A program made the translations under genes and the position numbers. The notes beneath the pieces are model-generated. The model searched no databases and had not been told where the DNA came from. It worked only from the letters and a program-made list of their open reading frames with translations. A stretch of DNA of 64,000 nt from Stappia taiwanensis (GTDB lineage Bacteria > Pseudomonadota > Alphaproteobacteria > Rhizobiales > Stappiaceae), in contig NZ_BMCR01000001.1 of NCBI RefSeq assembly GCF_014635285.1, positions 744,001 to 808,000 of the forward strand. The letters are read 5' to 3'. Of this stretch, positions 49,548-59,012 are shown piece by piece (within the stretch, counting starts at the first letter, position 1; each line of letters starts with the position of its first letter).

Positions 49548-50024
49548 TCATCCGAGGCGACCAAGCTCAATGGTCTTGACGCCTTCCTTGCGGATCAACC
49601 GGCACTGCTCGGCGATGGCATCGAGGCCTTCGGTCATCCGGGCGAAATAGGTGCAAGGAATCCAGCCGGTCGGCCCGAAGGTACGCCCGCCCACGCCGTA
49701 GAACATGCCGATCTCCCAGAACTCGTCCGGGTCGATCTTGAAGAAGTTCTTCGGCTGGTAGAACCACAGCATATCGCCGGGCTCAGGCAGCACGGTCTGG
49801 TTTTCCGGCGGCAGGGCGGTCGGGTCGAAATTGCGTGCGCTCTCCGGCAGCCCCATCATGATTTCCGGACCGGAGAAAATCGCATGACTGGCGGGAACCT
49901 GGATCGGCGTTTCCAGCGCGCCCCACAGGGCCTTGCAGGTCTCCGGAGCGTTTTCCCAATAAAGGGAAATGATGCCCTGGACGCCGGATTCGATAAATTT
50001 CAGATAGAGCTTCTTGTCTGTCAT
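49548..50024 (-). CDS. DUF3830 family protein
   Basis: Soluble protein of 158 aa recognised as DUF3830 (cyclophilin-like fold) from LKFIESG, ENAPETCKALWGALE, SHAIFSGPEIMMGLPE and FARMTEGL. Function unknown. It lies upstream of the binding protein in the same direction, 70 bp away, and downstream of the PuuD-like gene. Such proteins recur beside transporter and amidohydrolase genes, suggesting a small-molecule handling role. Confidence 0.8.
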   Translation of the reverse strand: MTDKKLYLKFIESGVQGIISLYWENAPETCKALWGALETPIQVPASHAIFSGPEIMMGLPESARNFDPTALPPENQTVLPEPGDMLWFYQPKNFFKIDPDEFWEIGMFYGVGGRTFGPTGWIPCTYFARMTEGLDAIAEQCRLIRKEGVKTIELGRLG

Positions 50025-50117
50025 GGTACCTTCACCGCTGTAAGATACAGGCATTTCAAGGCATCCGCGGCATTCTGTCCAATTCGAATGCGGAATTCTG
50101 CCGATAGATTTTTTTTA

Positions 50118-50879
50118 TCACGAAGCATCCGGACGTAGGGTCATTGCCTTGCGTGCCTGCGTACCGACATATCGCCAGAATGCAAGGTCGTGATGTCGCC
50201 CTTCCGGCTGCCATTCCGGGTGCCATTGCACCGCCAGCACCGGCGCCTCTCCTTGCGTGGCCGACAGCGCCTCGATGACCCCGTCCTCGGCGCGCGCCTC
50301 GACCGTCAACCCCTGGCCCACCGTGTCAACCCGCTGGAAATGCACGCTATTGATGGCAATCGGCCCGGTGCCGACCAGATCGGCCAGCACGCCGCCAGCC
50401 TCGGCCCGCGCCCGATGGCCATAGGTGAACATTTCCTGCAGATCCGCCTCCGCCGGCGCATGGTGCGAGACCTCCACCCCATCGATGGCGCGCTCGTCCG
50501 CCAGCGTGCCGCCGAAGGCCACGTTGAGCTCCTGCAGGCCGCGGCAGATGCCGAACAGCGGCTTTTTCGCCGCGATGGCCCCGGCGATCAAATGCAGGGC
50601 CGTTTCATCGCGCGGCGGATCGAACGGTGGCGCACCAGCCGCACCACCCCCATAGCGGGAGGGCTCGATGTTGGAATTGGATCCGGTCAGGAGCACCGCG
50701 TCGACCCGGGCAAGCAACGCCTCCGCTTCCGCCGGGCTGGCGGTCGGCGGAACGATAATCGGCAGCGCATCGGCATAGCGCGACACCGCATCGAGATAGC
50801 GCTGCTTGACGATGCTCGCGGGCTCGCCTTCCACCTCGCGACTGCAGGCGATCACGGCAATTACGGGCTTGTTCGACAT
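50118..50879 (-). CDS. puuD: Class I glutamine amidotransferase, PuuD-like
   Basis: Hydrolase of 253 aa with nucleophile Cys in FGICRGLQE (about 105) and catalytic His and Glu in VQWHPEW (about 225). It resembles gamma-glutamyl-GABA hydrolase PuuD, which frees GABA from the glutamylated intermediate. No PuuA glutamyl-polyamine synthetase is present in the window. It is first in the minus-strand operon and divergent from a LysR gene. Confidence 0.82.
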   Translation of the reverse strand: MSNKPVIAVIACSREVEGEPASIVKQRYLDAVSRYADALPIIVPPTASPAEAEALLARVDAVLLTGSNSNIEPSRYGGGAAGAPPFDPPRDETALHLIAGAIAAKKPLFGICRGLQELNVAFGGTLADERAIDGVEVSHHAPAEADLQEMFTYGHRARAEAGGVLADLVGTGPIAINSVHFQRVDTVGQGLTVEARAEDGVIEALSATQGEAPVLAVQWHPEWQPEGRHHDLAFWRYVGTQARKAMTLRPDAS

Positions 50880-51135
50880 CAGCACTTGGGGCCTCCGGTC
50901 AGGACGTCGTTGCAATGGGTTAGCGCAAGGAGAAGCGGACCGTGTACGCACCGCCGGCGATCCGCGAAGCGAATCGCGCCCGCTGGCACTGTCGCGAAGC
51001 CACCGCTGCTCCCGACAAGGTCATGCACCTTGCGCGGCGACACGATCTAGCAGTTTCTGCCGGTGCGGAAAGCAGAGATTGTTTCCCCCTCCCCGGTGCA
51101 CTAGGGTTTCCACCCCATTTCGGACCCATGCCATC

Positions 51136-52035
51136 ATGCCCCTGCCCAACCTCCCCCCGCTCCACCTGATCCGCGCCCTGCATGCGGTCGGCCGCACCGG
51201 CAGCATTCGGCGCGGGGCGACAGCGCTCGGGCTCTCGCACACGGTGGTCAGTCGGCACCTGCGCAATCTCGAAGCCTGGGTGGGGACGAAGCTGCTTGCG
51301 CGCGGCCCGCTCGGCGCGACCCTGACGCCGCAAGGACGAGCACTGTTCGAGGCCGCCGACCATGCCTTCGCCGCGCTGGAGGCCTCCTTGGAAAAGCTGA
51401 TGCCGCAGCGGGACGCGGCCAGCCTGCGCATCTGGGCCATGCCCGGATTTGCCGGGCGCTGGCTCGGCCCGCGCCTTGCGGAGATCGAACGGCTGCTGCC
51501 CAATCTGGAGGTGGCGATCCGGGCCACGGAGACCCTGCCCGATTTCAGCGCCCATGAAGCGGATCTGTTCATCGGCTTCGCGCCCGATGCGGTGATCCCG
51601 CAGGCAGCGCAGGTGCTGGTGACACCGCGCATGTTCCCCGTTGCCAGCCCGGGATGGATCGCCCGCAATGGGGTGCCCGCCTCCCTTGCCGCCCTGGCCG
51701 AACAATCGCTGATTCACGAGCGCGACCATGGCCAGTGGCGTCGCTGGCTGGCCGCTGCCGGGGTGGAACCGCGCGGCCCGCTCTCCGGTCCCAGGTTGTG
51801 GACGGCAAGTCTCGGGCTCGATGCCGCCGCCGCCGATCAGGGCATCGCCCTGGCCACCCAGCTCAGCGTCGCCCGGGAGATTGCCGATGGCAATCTGGTG
51901 GAGGTTCTGAACACCGACATCACCATCGGCAGCTACTATCTTCTGGCCGCGCCGGAGCGAAAGAACAAGTCGCCGGTGGTCGCCTTCCGCGCCTGGCTGA
52001 CCGAGCAGCTCGCCGCCGCTGATCTTGCCAATTAG
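51136..52035 (+). CDS. LysR-family regulator, GcvA-like
   Basis: LTTR of 299 aa: N-terminal HTH (GSIRRGATALGLSHTVVSRHLRNLE) and effector domain. The pattern resembles GcvA-like LTTRs. It is transcribed away from puuD across 256 bp, a classic arrangement for control of the divergent amine operon. Its stop overlaps that of the convergent marR gene by 4 bp. Confidence 0.88.
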   Translation: MPLPNLPPLHLIRALHAVGRTGSIRRGATALGLSHTVVSRHLRNLEAWVGTKLLARGPLGATLTPQGRALFEAADHAFAALEASLEKLMPQRDAASLRIWAMPGFAGRWLGPRLAEIERLLPNLEVAIRATETLPDFSAHEADLFIGFAPDAVIPQAAQVLVTPRMFPVASPGWIARNGVPASLAALAEQSLIHERDHGQWRRWLAAAGVEPRGPLSGPRLWTASLGLDAAAADQGIALATQLSVAREIADGNLVEVLNTDITIGSYYLLAAPERKNKSPVVAFRAWLTEQLAAADLAN

Positions 52036-52526
52036 CCTTCGGGCGGCTCGAATCCCGCAAGCCATTTCGCCAGCAGCCGATCGAGCGTCCGCCGCTCCTC
52101 GGGCGTAAGCGGCGCCATCATCCGGTGCTGATTGTCCACATGGGCACTCACCGCCGCATCGATCAGCGCGAATCCGGCCTCGGTCAGGGCGACGACAAAG
52201 CCGCGCCCATCCTCCGGATTGCGGTCGCGCCGCACCAGGCCGGCCTTTTCCAGCCGGTCGATGCGGTTGGTCATCGTGCCTGAGGTGACCATGGTCCAGG
52301 CCACCAGATCGGACGGGCTGAGCGCGTAAGGCGGCCCCGCCCGGCGCAGGGTCGCCAGCACATCGAAGCTCGCCGCATTGAGCCCATGGGCCTCGAACAC
52401 CCGGTCCATGCCCTTGCCCAACTGCGCCTGCAAGCGCTTGAGCCGGCCGATGGTGCCCATGTCCGCCACATCGAGATCGGGACGCTCGGCCCGCCACTGA
52501 GCGAGAATTCTGTCTACCTGGTCCAT
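52032..52526 (-). CDS. MarR-family transcriptional regulator
   Basis: Winged-helix regulator of 164 aa: ASFDVLATLRRAGPPYALSPSDLV then the recognition helix VTSGTMTNRIDRLEKAGLV and wing RDRNPEDGRGF. It likely represses itself and the divergent EamA exporter through the palindromes between the two genes. Confidence 0.92.
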   Translation of the reverse strand: MDQVDRILAQWRAERPDLDVADMGTIGRLKRLQAQLGKGMDRVFEAHGLNAASFDVLATLRRAGPPYALSPSDLVAWTMVTSGTMTNRIDRLEKAGLVRRDRNPEDGRGFVVALTEAGFALIDAAVSAHVDNQHRMMAPLTPEERRTLDRLLAKWLAGFEPPEG

Positions 52527-52550
52527 GGCGACACCATCTGAAGATTTTAT

Positions 52551-52590
52551 CTTGACGTCAAGCTTTCTCGACTTATTTTGACATCAAGAT
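52551..52590. promoter_or_regulatory. Double palindromic MarR operator
   Basis: CTTGACGTCAAG (52551-52562) and TTGACATCAA (52578-52587), each flanked by ATC/GAT, sit 25-27 bp apart between marR and the exporter gene. The sequences match the TATCTTGA-N2-TCAAGATA type used by MarR proteins. They are not Fnr boxes because the half-sites have no 4-bp spacer. Confidence 0.75.
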
Positions 52591-52604
52591 AAATGAGGAA
52601 CGCC

Positions 52605-53489
52605 ATGTCCCGCACCGCCGATCTCATCACCACCGCCGCCGCCCCGACGATCTGGGGCAGCACCTACATCGTCACCACCACCCTGCTGCCCGACGGTTTC
52701 CCGCTGACGGTCAGCCTGTTGCGCGCCCTGCCCGCCGGCCTCCTGCTGCTGCTCTTGGTGCGCCAATTGCCGCCCGTCGACTGGCTCGGGCGGCTCGCGA
52801 TCCTCGGCGCGGCGAATTTCGCCGTGTTCTGGTCGCTGCTCTTTGTCGCCGCCTACCGGCTGCCCGGCGGGGTCGCCGCCACGCTCGGGGCGACCCAGCC
52901 GCTGCTGGTCCTGCTGCTGGCCCGCGCCGCCCTGGGCCAGCCCGTCCGGCCGGCCGGCGTTCTCGCCGCGCTTTCAGGGATTCTCGGCGTTGGCCTGTTG
53001 ATTCTGACGCCTGCCAGCGAGCTGGATGCGCTCGGCATCGCCGCAGCCCTCGGCGGCGCGCTCTCCATGGCGGCGGGCACCGTGCTGACCCGCAAATGGC
53101 AACCGCCGGTCTCGCCGCTCACCTTCACCGCCTGGCAACTGACGGCGGGCGGGCTGCTGCTCCTGCCGGTCGCGCTGCTGGCCGAACCGGGCTTTCCCCT
53201 GCCGACGGCCACCAACATGGCCGGGTTTCTCTGGCTCGGCCTGATCGGCGCGGCGCTGACCTACTTCTTCTGGTTTCGCGGCATTGCCCGGCTCGGCCCG
53301 GCCAGCGCCACCGCCTTCGGTTTTCTCAGCCCGTTGAGCGCCATCCTGCTCGGTTGGCTGCTGCTGGACCAGAGCCTTTCCACCACCCAGGCACTCGGCG
53401 CGGTGATCGTCCTCGCCAGCGTCTGGTTCGGCCAACAGGCCGGACGCCTGCCCCGTTCCCCCTCCCTCACAGAAGGAAAGACAGCATGA
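52605..53489 (+). CDS. EamA/DMT-family exporter
   Basis: Ten-helix drug/metabolite transporter of 294 aa with two EamA repeats (about 5-130 and 145-285), beginning with AAPTIWGSTYIVTT. AGGAA lies before the ATG; another in-frame ATG 12 bp upstream is less favourable. Substrate unknown. Linked to the next gene by ATGA overlap and probably controlled by MarR. Confidence 0.9.
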   Translation: MSRTADLITTAAAPTIWGSTYIVTTTLLPDGFPLTVSLLRALPAGLLLLLLVRQLPPVDWLGRLAILGAANFAVFWSLLFVAAYRLPGGVAATLGATQPLLVLLLARAALGQPVRPAGVLAALSGILGVGLLILTPASELDALGIAAALGGALSMAAGTVLTRKWQPPVSPLTFTAWQLTAGGLLLLPVALLAEPGFPLPTATNMAGFLWLGLIGAALTYFFWFRGIARLGPASATAFGFLSPLSAILLGWLLLDQSLSTTQALGAVIVLASVWFGQQAGRLPRSPSLTEGKTA

Positions 53490-54157
53490 AAATCACGATC
53501 TTCGGAGCCACCGGCGACGTCGGACGTCAAACGGTGCGTGAAGCCCTCGACCGGGGCCACACGGTCACCGCCATTGCCAGATCCCTGAAAGCGCTGGAGG
53601 CGTTGCCCGGGCCCCTCACCCGCGTCACAGCCGACCTTCTGGCGGATGGCGGCACCGCCGCTACCCTTGTCAGCGGACAGGATGCGGTGATCGGCGCCCT
53701 GCGCCCGCCGGCCGGACATGAACCGGATCTGGTCCGGCTGACCGAAGCGCTGCTTGTGGCGGGTGAGAAGACCGGCGTCCCCCTCTTCATCACCGGCGGC
53801 GCGGCCACGCTGAAGCTTGCCGACGGCAGCGGCCACACGGTGCTGAGCGCGCCGGATTTCCTGCCCGATGCGGTGCGCCCCATTGCCGAGGCCTGCGCCG
53901 CCCAGGACGCGCTGCTGGATCGCGTCAAGACGGCCAACTGGACCTGCCTGCGCCCGCCGGCGATGCTGCTGCACGGGCCGCGCACGGGAAACTATGCCCT
54001 CGGCAGCGACACGCTGGTCACCGACGCACAAGGCCAGTCGCAGATTTCCTATGCGGATTTCGCGGTGGCGATGCTCGATCTGGTCGAGGCGCCGGCAGCG
54101 CCGCATCGCAAGCTGACCGCCGGCTGGCGGGCCGTGCCCCAGGCGCTTGTGAGCTAG
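53486..54157 (+). CDS. NAD(P)-binding SDR-like (NmrA/YwnB-type) protein
   Basis: Atypical short-chain reductase-like protein of 223 aa with Rossmann motif IFGATGDVGRQTV at the N-terminus and a PLFITGGAATL strand. Such proteins often bind NAD(P) as sensors or reduce small aldehydes and quinones. It is translated with the EamA exporter. Confidence 0.85.
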   Translation: MKITIFGATGDVGRQTVREALDRGHTVTAIARSLKALEALPGPLTRVTADLLADGGTAATLVSGQDAVIGALRPPAGHEPDLVRLTEALLVAGEKTGVPLFITGGAATLKLADGSGHTVLSAPDFLPDAVRPIAEACAAQDALLDRVKTANWTCLRPPAMLLHGPRTGNYALGSDTLVTDAQGQSQISYADFAVAMLDLVEAPAAPHRKLTAGWRAVPQALVS

Positions 54158-54177
54158 GCGATCGAGCGGCAGACAGC

Positions 54178-54216
54178 AAAAGGGCCGCCCCGCCTTTTCG
54201 ACAGGCGGGACGGCCC
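54178..54216 (-). terminator. Terminator at the end of the Tm-1-like operon
   Basis: A 14-bp stem with one mismatch (54182-54195 with 54203-54216) followed by TTTT on the minus strand; the plus-strand operon converging from the left may also use it. Confidence 0.75.
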
Positions 54217-54242
54217 CTGACCTTCGCTTCGCAAGCGCCCGG

Positions 54243-55085
54243 TTACCCGGCCTTCGTCATCGTGATGGCCTTGAACGCCCGGGTCTGCTCGGTCATCGCC
54301 ACCTCGGTCGGCAGCCGCTCCATCGACGAGGCCCCATAGAACCCGTGACAATGGCGAGTGTTGGCCAAGACGTATTCCGCATCCGAGGGCATGGAGATCG
54401 GCCCACCGTGGCACAGGACGATGAGGTCCGGATTGACGGCAAGCGCCGCTTCCGCCCATGCGTCGATCAACGGCGGGCAGGCCTCCAGCGTCACGGCGGT
54501 ATCGGCGCCGATGCTGCCGCCGGTGGTCAGACCCAGATGGCAGACGATGATATCCGCGCCGGCCCTGGCCATTGCCTCCGCATCGGCCTCGCTGAACACA
54601 TAGGGCGTCGTCAGCATGTCCTTTTCCGCGGCAAGGCGGATCATCTCCACCTCAAGCGCGTAGGACATGCCGGTTTCTTCCAGGTTCTGCCGGAACACCC
54701 CGTCGATCAGACCCACGGTCGGGAAGTTCTGCACGCCGGAGAACCCCAGCCGCTTCAGGTCATCAAGGAACATGTCGAAGTTGCAGAACGGATCGGTGCC
54801 GTTCACCCCGGCCAGAACCGGCGTCGATTGGGTCACCGGAATGACCTCGGAGGCCATGTCCTTGACGATCTCGTTGGCGTTGCCATAGGCCAGAAGCCCG
54901 GAGAGCGAGCCGCGCCCGGCCATGCGATAGCGCCCGGAATTGTAGATCACGATCAGGTCGATCCCGCCCGCTTCCTCGCATTTGGCCGACAGGCCCGTGC
55001 CGGCGCCGCCGCCGACGATCGGCACGCCCCGGGCCTTCATGTCCTGGAATTTCGCAAGCAGTGCCTTGCGGTCGAATCTCGGCAT
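54243..55085 (-). CDS. TIM-barrel 'phosphoenolpyruvate hydrolase' family protein
   Basis: Protein of 280 aa of the TIM-barrel family annotated as phosphoenolpyruvate hydrolase-like, the same family as the C-terminal half of tomato Tm-1. Blocks: [64 protein letters not shown], and [12 protein letters not shown] with GASSMERLP. It is 13 bp downstream of the UPF0261 gene, forming a two-gene equivalent of Tm-1. Enzymatic activity is not established. Two further copies of this fold are in the window. Confidence 0.85.
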   Translation of the reverse strand: MPRFDRKALLAKFQDMKARGVPIVGGGAGTGLSAKCEEAGGIDLIVIYNSGRYRMAGRGSLSGLLAYGNANEIVKDMASEVIPVTQSTPVLAGVNGTDPFCNFDMFLDDLKRLGFSGVQNFPTVGLIDGVFRQNLEETGMSYALEVEMIRLAAEKDMLTTPYVFSEADAEAMARAGADIIVCHLGLTTGGSIGADTAVTLEACPPLIDAWAEAALAVNPDLIVLCHGGPISMPSDAEYVLANTRHCHGFYGASSMERLPTEVAMTEQTRAFKAITMTKAG

Positions 55086-55098
55086 GGTCCTGTCCTTC

Positions 55099-56304
55099 TC
55101 AGTCGATGTCACGCAGCGCCGCAATGGCCGCAGCCGCAAACTCGGGCGAATTGATGTGATGCGGCACGCGGATCAGCTTGCGTGTCGCCGAGGGGATGAA
55201 GCGGGCGGTGATGGCGGTAAACAGCGCCGCGTCCGCCTCCGGATCCCAGAACGGCAGATCGGGCGCATCGAGAGCCGACACGCCGCCTTCGGGAAGCAGG
55301 AACCGCACCGGGCCTTCCATCTGGTTGAGCCGGCCGGCGATCCAGTCGCCCATGCGGGTGTTTTCCTCCGCCGTGGTGCGCATCAAGGTCACCTGCGGAT
55401 TGTGCTCGTAGAAATTCCGCCCCTTGTAATGGGCCGGGACGGTGGCCGGACCACCGAAATTCACCATGTCGAGCGCGCCGCAGGAGCCGACATAGGGAAC
55501 CCGGTGGCGGATGATCGCGCCGAACCGGTCCTCATCGGCGGCCATCACCCCGCCCATCATCATGTCGCAGATCTCGGTGGTGGTGAGGTCGACCACCGCG
55601 CGCATGTAGCCGCTGTCGACCAGCTTTTCCATCGAGCGCCCGCCAACGCCGGTGGCATGGAAGACGAAGGGCTCGTAAGCATCCTCCAGCCCGGCGGCGA
55701 CCGCCTGCACGGCTGCGGTGGTGACGCCGAACATGGTCAGCGCCAGGCCCGGCTTTTCGGCCTCGGACGGCGCGTCAACCGGCGGATGCTGGATCATGCC
55801 CGCCATGGCGGCGGCGCCATTGCCCAGCACCTGCCGCGAGATCGCGTTGAGGCCCTGCACATCCGTCACCGAATACATCATCATCATGTCGCAAGGGCCG
55901 ACATAGGGCGCGACATCACCAGACGCGACGGTGGAGATCATCACCTTGGGCACCCCGACGGGCAGAACGCGCATGGCCGGGGTGGCCAGCGCCGTGCCGC
56001 CCGAGCCCGCCGCCGAAATCAGCCCGCCGATCTGGTCCAGACTAGCCGCGACCCAGGCCTCGAAGGCCTGCGACATGGCCGAAACGGCGGTGCCGCGATC
56101 GCCGGTGAAGACCGCCTTGGGCCCGCGCGGATGGGCGGCGGCAATCTCGCCCGCTGTGATGTCGGTCCCTGCGTCCCCGCCCGTGGTCGACAGATCGACG
56201 GTCTTGCAGGCGACCCCTGCCGCCTTCAGCCGGTCGGCCAGATAGGTCAGCTCGGCGGATTTGGTGTCGAAGGTTCCGGCGACAAGCACGGGTCTGGCGG
56301 TCAT
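55099..56304 (-). CDS. UPF0261 / Tm-1-like ATP-binding protein
   Basis: Protein of 401 aa with the family N-terminus [21 protein letters not shown], glycine-rich [19 protein letters not shown] at about 95, and [20 protein letters not shown]. It matches the N-terminal ATP-binding half of the tomato Tm-1 resistance protein. GGAGG precedes the ATG. The biological reaction is unknown; co-occurrence with a TIM-barrel partner is the main clue. Confidence 0.9.
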   Translation of the reverse strand: MTARPVLVAGTFDTKSAELTYLADRLKAAGVACKTVDLSTTGGDAGTDITAGEIAAAHPRGPKAVFTGDRGTAVSAMSQAFEAWVAASLDQIGGLISAAGSGGTALATPAMRVLPVGVPKVMISTVASGDVAPYVGPCDMMMMYSVTDVQGLNAISRQVLGNGAAAMAGMIQHPPVDAPSEAEKPGLALTMFGVTTAAVQAVAAGLEDAYEPFVFHATGVGGRSMEKLVDSGYMRAVVDLTTTEICDMMMGGVMAADEDRFGAIIRHRVPYVGSCGALDMVNFGGPATVPAHYKGRNFYEHNPQVTLMRTTAEENTRMGDWIAGRLNQMEGPVRFLLPEGGVSALDAPDLPFWDPEADAALFTAITARFIPSATRKLIRVPHHINSPEFAAAAIAALRDID

Positions 56305-56497
56305 CTTTCATTCCTCCATGGGCAGTGGCGTCAGGTCACACGCGCGGCGCCCCACCCCCATCTGTTGTTGTTGCAAGCTGGCCTTCACGCGCTCCCTGCG
56401 GCGCGGGCCACAGGGCTGAACCGCAAGCGATGGTCCGCCATCGACTTGACAGGCTCAACCGGTCGCGGCACCACACTTGGGTAAATTGGGGTAAGAA

Positions 56498-57229
56498 ATG
56501 ACGCCATCAGACACAAACCCCGCGTTGCTGCATTGGCAGATCTGGCGCCCCCGTGCATCAGCGCCGGTCCCCTCTGGCATCCTGACCTTTGCGCCGGGCG
56601 GCGCCGATCTGGGGCTCCCGCCAGAGGTCGCCCTGCATTTGCCAACCGCTGCGGGAAATAAGGTGCTGCTCGACGCGCTCACGCAGCCGGCGGGGCACCC
56701 GCGCACCACGGCGATCAAAGACAAGGCGGCCGGACTTTTCATGGCCGATTGTTTCCTGCATGTGGAGCGCACGGCAGAGATCCTGCGCGCCGCCGGCATC
56801 GAGTGGGTCTGCAACCTGCCGACCGTCGGCCAGCACGACCGCGCTTTTCAGCATGTCCTTTCGCAGGTGAACATGGGCGTGGACCGGGAGCTGGCCGTGT
56901 GTGACGCCTTCCGCACGCGCGGCTTCCGCCTTCTGGTCGCGGTCAGCGAAGCGGAAGCGGCCCCCCGGTGGGCCCGCCTCGACCCGGAGGCGATTGCCCA
57001 TGTGCCGGGGCTTGCCGCCTTCCGCACCGGCCGCCCCGCACTCTCGCAGCGCCGGGCGGCGGAAGCGGAGTTGCGCGCCGCCCTCGCCGCAAAGGGATGG
57101 AAGGGGCTGTTTCTCCCCTATGGCAACCCGGAGGAAGGCGCCGCAGTGAAGGACGAAGCCGGCCCCTGCCTGTGCCCGCCCTATCCATGGCCGGGCACCT
57201 GGGGAGCGCAAGAGACTGCTGCCGGATGA
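56498..57229 (+). CDS. Divergent, short TIM-barrel PEP hydrolase-family paralogue
   Basis: Protein of 243 aa. Its middle (about 105-155) aligns by eye with the TIM-barrel gene to the left: VCNLPTVGQHDRAF matches [14 protein letters not shown], and LLVAVSEAEAA matches [13 protein letters not shown]. The N-terminus lacks the GGGAGTG glycine loop, and the C-terminal GGPI and GSS-x4-LP motifs are absent, so it is shorter and probably altered in function. It is transcribed away from the UPF0261 gene across 193 bp. Confidence 0.7.
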   Translation: MTPSDTNPALLHWQIWRPRASAPVPSGILTFAPGGADLGLPPEVALHLPTAAGNKVLLDALTQPAGHPRTTAIKDKAAGLFMADCFLHVERTAEILRAAGIEWVCNLPTVGQHDRAFQHVLSQVNMGVDRELAVCDAFRTRGFRLLVAVSEAEAAPRWARLDPEAIAHVPGLAAFRTGRPALSQRRAAEAELRAALAAKGWKGLFLPYGNPEEGAAVKDEAGPCLCPPYPWPGTWGAQETAAG

Positions 57230-57265
57230 TCCGCGCGTTCGCGCTCAAAGAGCCGCACATGCAAA

Positions 57266-57304
57266 CGGCGGGACGCACCATGCACGCATCCCGCCGCCGG
57301 TTTT
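57266..57304. terminator. Possible bidirectional terminator
   Basis: An 8-bp stem CGGCGGGA / TCCCGCCG (57266-57273 with 57289-57296) between two convergent genes, followed by CCGGTTTT on the plus strand and TTT on the minus strand. The loop is long (15 nt), so strength is uncertain. Confidence 0.55.
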
Positions 57305-57339
57305 CTCAGTCTCGGGGCCGGAAGCCCCCGGAAGCGCCG

Positions 57340-58212
57340 TCAGAGCGCGTAGCGCTTTTCCATTTCGTCGAAATGCGCCTTGTTCACCATGCGCTGCCGC
57401 TCGGCGAAGCTGGCCACCGGACCGTCTTCATCCAGCATCGTGTTTTCCTTCAGCTGGCCAAGGGCAACCTGCATGCCGTGCAGCGCGCTCTGCAAGGCGA
57501 CATTGGCGTAGAGCACCAGCGAAAAGCCCATCTCGTCCAGCGTCTTCAGGTCCATGATCGGGGTGTGTCCGCCGACCACGAGATTGACAAGCTGCGGGGT
57601 GCCCTTCAGCGCCTGCGGGATGCCTTGCACCTCGTCCAGCGTCTTCGGCGCCTCGACGAAGGTAATGTCCGCCCCGTCCTCGATGAAGGTGGCGGCCCGG
57701 TCCAGCGCCGCCTGATAGCCCTCGGTGGCGCGGGCATCGGTGCGGGCGACGATCAGCGTGTTTTCATCCTGACGCGCATCGACGGCGGCGCGGATGCGCG
57801 AGCGCGCCTCGGCGAGCGGCACCACGTCCTTGCCGGCAAAATGGCCGCAGCGCTTCGGCGTCACCTGGTCCTCAAGCTGGATGGCGCTGGCGCCGGCCCG
57901 CTCCAGCACCCGCACCGTATGCGCCACGTTCAGCGCGTTGCCGAACCCGTTGTCCGCATCCACCACGATGGGCAGATCGGTCACGCCCCGGATCGCCGAG
58001 GTGTGCTGGGCAATTTCCGACAGGTTGATGAAGCCCATGTCCGGCATGCCGAGATAGGTGTTGGTCAGCCCCGCGCCCGTCAGATAGACCCCTTCAAAGC
58101 CCAGATCCGCGATCACCCGCGCCGCCAGCGCGTTCGGGGCTCCGGGCAGCAGCATGGCGCCGCCTTGCGCAAGACGCTGCTTGAAGGACTTGCTGATTTC
58201 ATGATTGAGCAC
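57340..58212 (-). CDS. Isocitrate lyase / PEP mutase family enzyme
   Basis: TIM-barrel lyase of 290 aa. Catalytic loop EDQVTPKRCGHFAGK (KRCGH, as KKCGH in the family) at about 117-130, Mg-binding VDADNGFGNA, and IVARTDARAT. Members include methylisocitrate lyase, 2,3-dimethylmalate lyase, oxaloacetate decarboxylase and carboxyphosphonoenolpyruvate mutase. The reaction here cannot be fixed, but C-C lyase action on a 2-hydroxy or 2-oxo dicarboxylate fits the tricarboxylate transporter beside it. Confidence 0.88.
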   Translation of the reverse strand: MLNHEISKSFKQRLAQGGAMLLPGAPNALAARVIADLGFEGVYLTGAGLTNTYLGMPDMGFINLSEIAQHTSAIRGVTDLPIVVDADNGFGNALNVAHTVRVLERAGASAIQLEDQVTPKRCGHFAGKDVVPLAEARSRIRAAVDARQDENTLIVARTDARATEGYQAALDRAATFIEDGADITFVEAPKTLDEVQGIPQALKGTPQLVNLVVGGHTPIMDLKTLDEMGFSLVLYANVALQSALHGMQVALGQLKENTMLDEDGPVASFAERQRMVNKAHFDEMEKRYAL

Positions 58213-58257
58213 GAACGATCTCTCTTTTCTTTCTGATGGTGATGGGGGCGGCGCGGG

Positions 58258-58947
58258 TCAGGCGTCGTCGGATTTGAGCTGCGCCTCAAGAGAGGCCCAG
58301 CTGTTCTGGATGTGGCGGCGCATCAGCAGGCCCGCCACTTCGCTGTCGCCAGCGGCAATCGCTTCCACGATCCGCTCATGCTCCCTCAGGGCGGAAACGC
58401 CCCGCCCGGTCACATGGGTATGCCGGACCCGGAGCAGCGCCAGCTGCGGATAGAGTTCCTTGGTCAGATAGCGCTGGATGATCGCGTTGCCGGCCATGCG
58501 GGCGACGATGTTGTGAAAGTCGCGGTCGGAGCCCCCTTGCAGATAGGCGCCGGTCGGATGGGCGGCGACGTCCCGGGAGTGACCCGCCAGCACCGCGCGC
58601 AACTGCGCCACCGCTTCCGCAGAGGCGGATGCGGCGGCAAGGGACGCGGCCTGCGCCTCCAGCGCCTCGCGCACCTGGTAGAGCGCGCGAGCATCGTCAT
58701 AGCTCATTTCGCGGACACGGGCGCCGCTGTGCGGCACCACGGTCACCACCCCGGTCTCGGCGAGCATCTTCAGTGCCGCGCGAATCGGACCACGGCTGAC
58801 ATCGAAGCGCTTGGCCAGAGCCACCTCACCCAGGCGGGTTCCGGGCGCGAGCTCCCCGGCCAGGATTTCCTCGCACAGGCAGTCATGGATTCGCTGCGCC
58901 GCCAGCCCTGCCGGGCTCTCGTCTTTTGTAAACAATTCTGCAGCCAT
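58258..58947 (-). CDS. GntR-family regulator, FCD-type
   Basis: Regulator of 229 aa: N-terminal winged HTH (LGEVALAKRFDVSRGPIRAALKMLAETGVV) and C-terminal FCD ligand domain (REALEAQAASLAAA, FHNIVARMAGN, EHERIVEAIAAGD, with metal-ligand histidines). Likely controls the tctCBA genes and the lyase; an operator matching TNGT-N3-ACNA lies just before tctC. It is co-directional with the lyase gene, upstream of it. Confidence 0.9.
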   Translation of the reverse strand: MAAELFTKDESPAGLAAQRIHDCLCEEILAGELAPGTRLGEVALAKRFDVSRGPIRAALKMLAETGVVTVVPHSGARVREMSYDDARALYQVREALEAQAASLAAASASAEAVAQLRAVLAGHSRDVAAHPTGAYLQGGSDRDFHNIVARMAGNAIIQRYLTKELYPQLALLRVRHTHVTGRGVSALREHERIVEAIAAGDSEVAGLLMRRHIQNSWASLEAQLKSDDA

Positions 58948-59012
58948 GACGTTCCTTCGCCTACTCTCCGCCGGCCTCAATCTTGTATCAAAAAGCCCAT
59001 TATTTGCGGATT

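Noticed and set aside
52553-52562. TTGACGTCAA as a possible Fnr box
   Set aside because: The half-sites have no 4-bp spacer; with the neighbouring second palindrome and marR it is a MarR operator.
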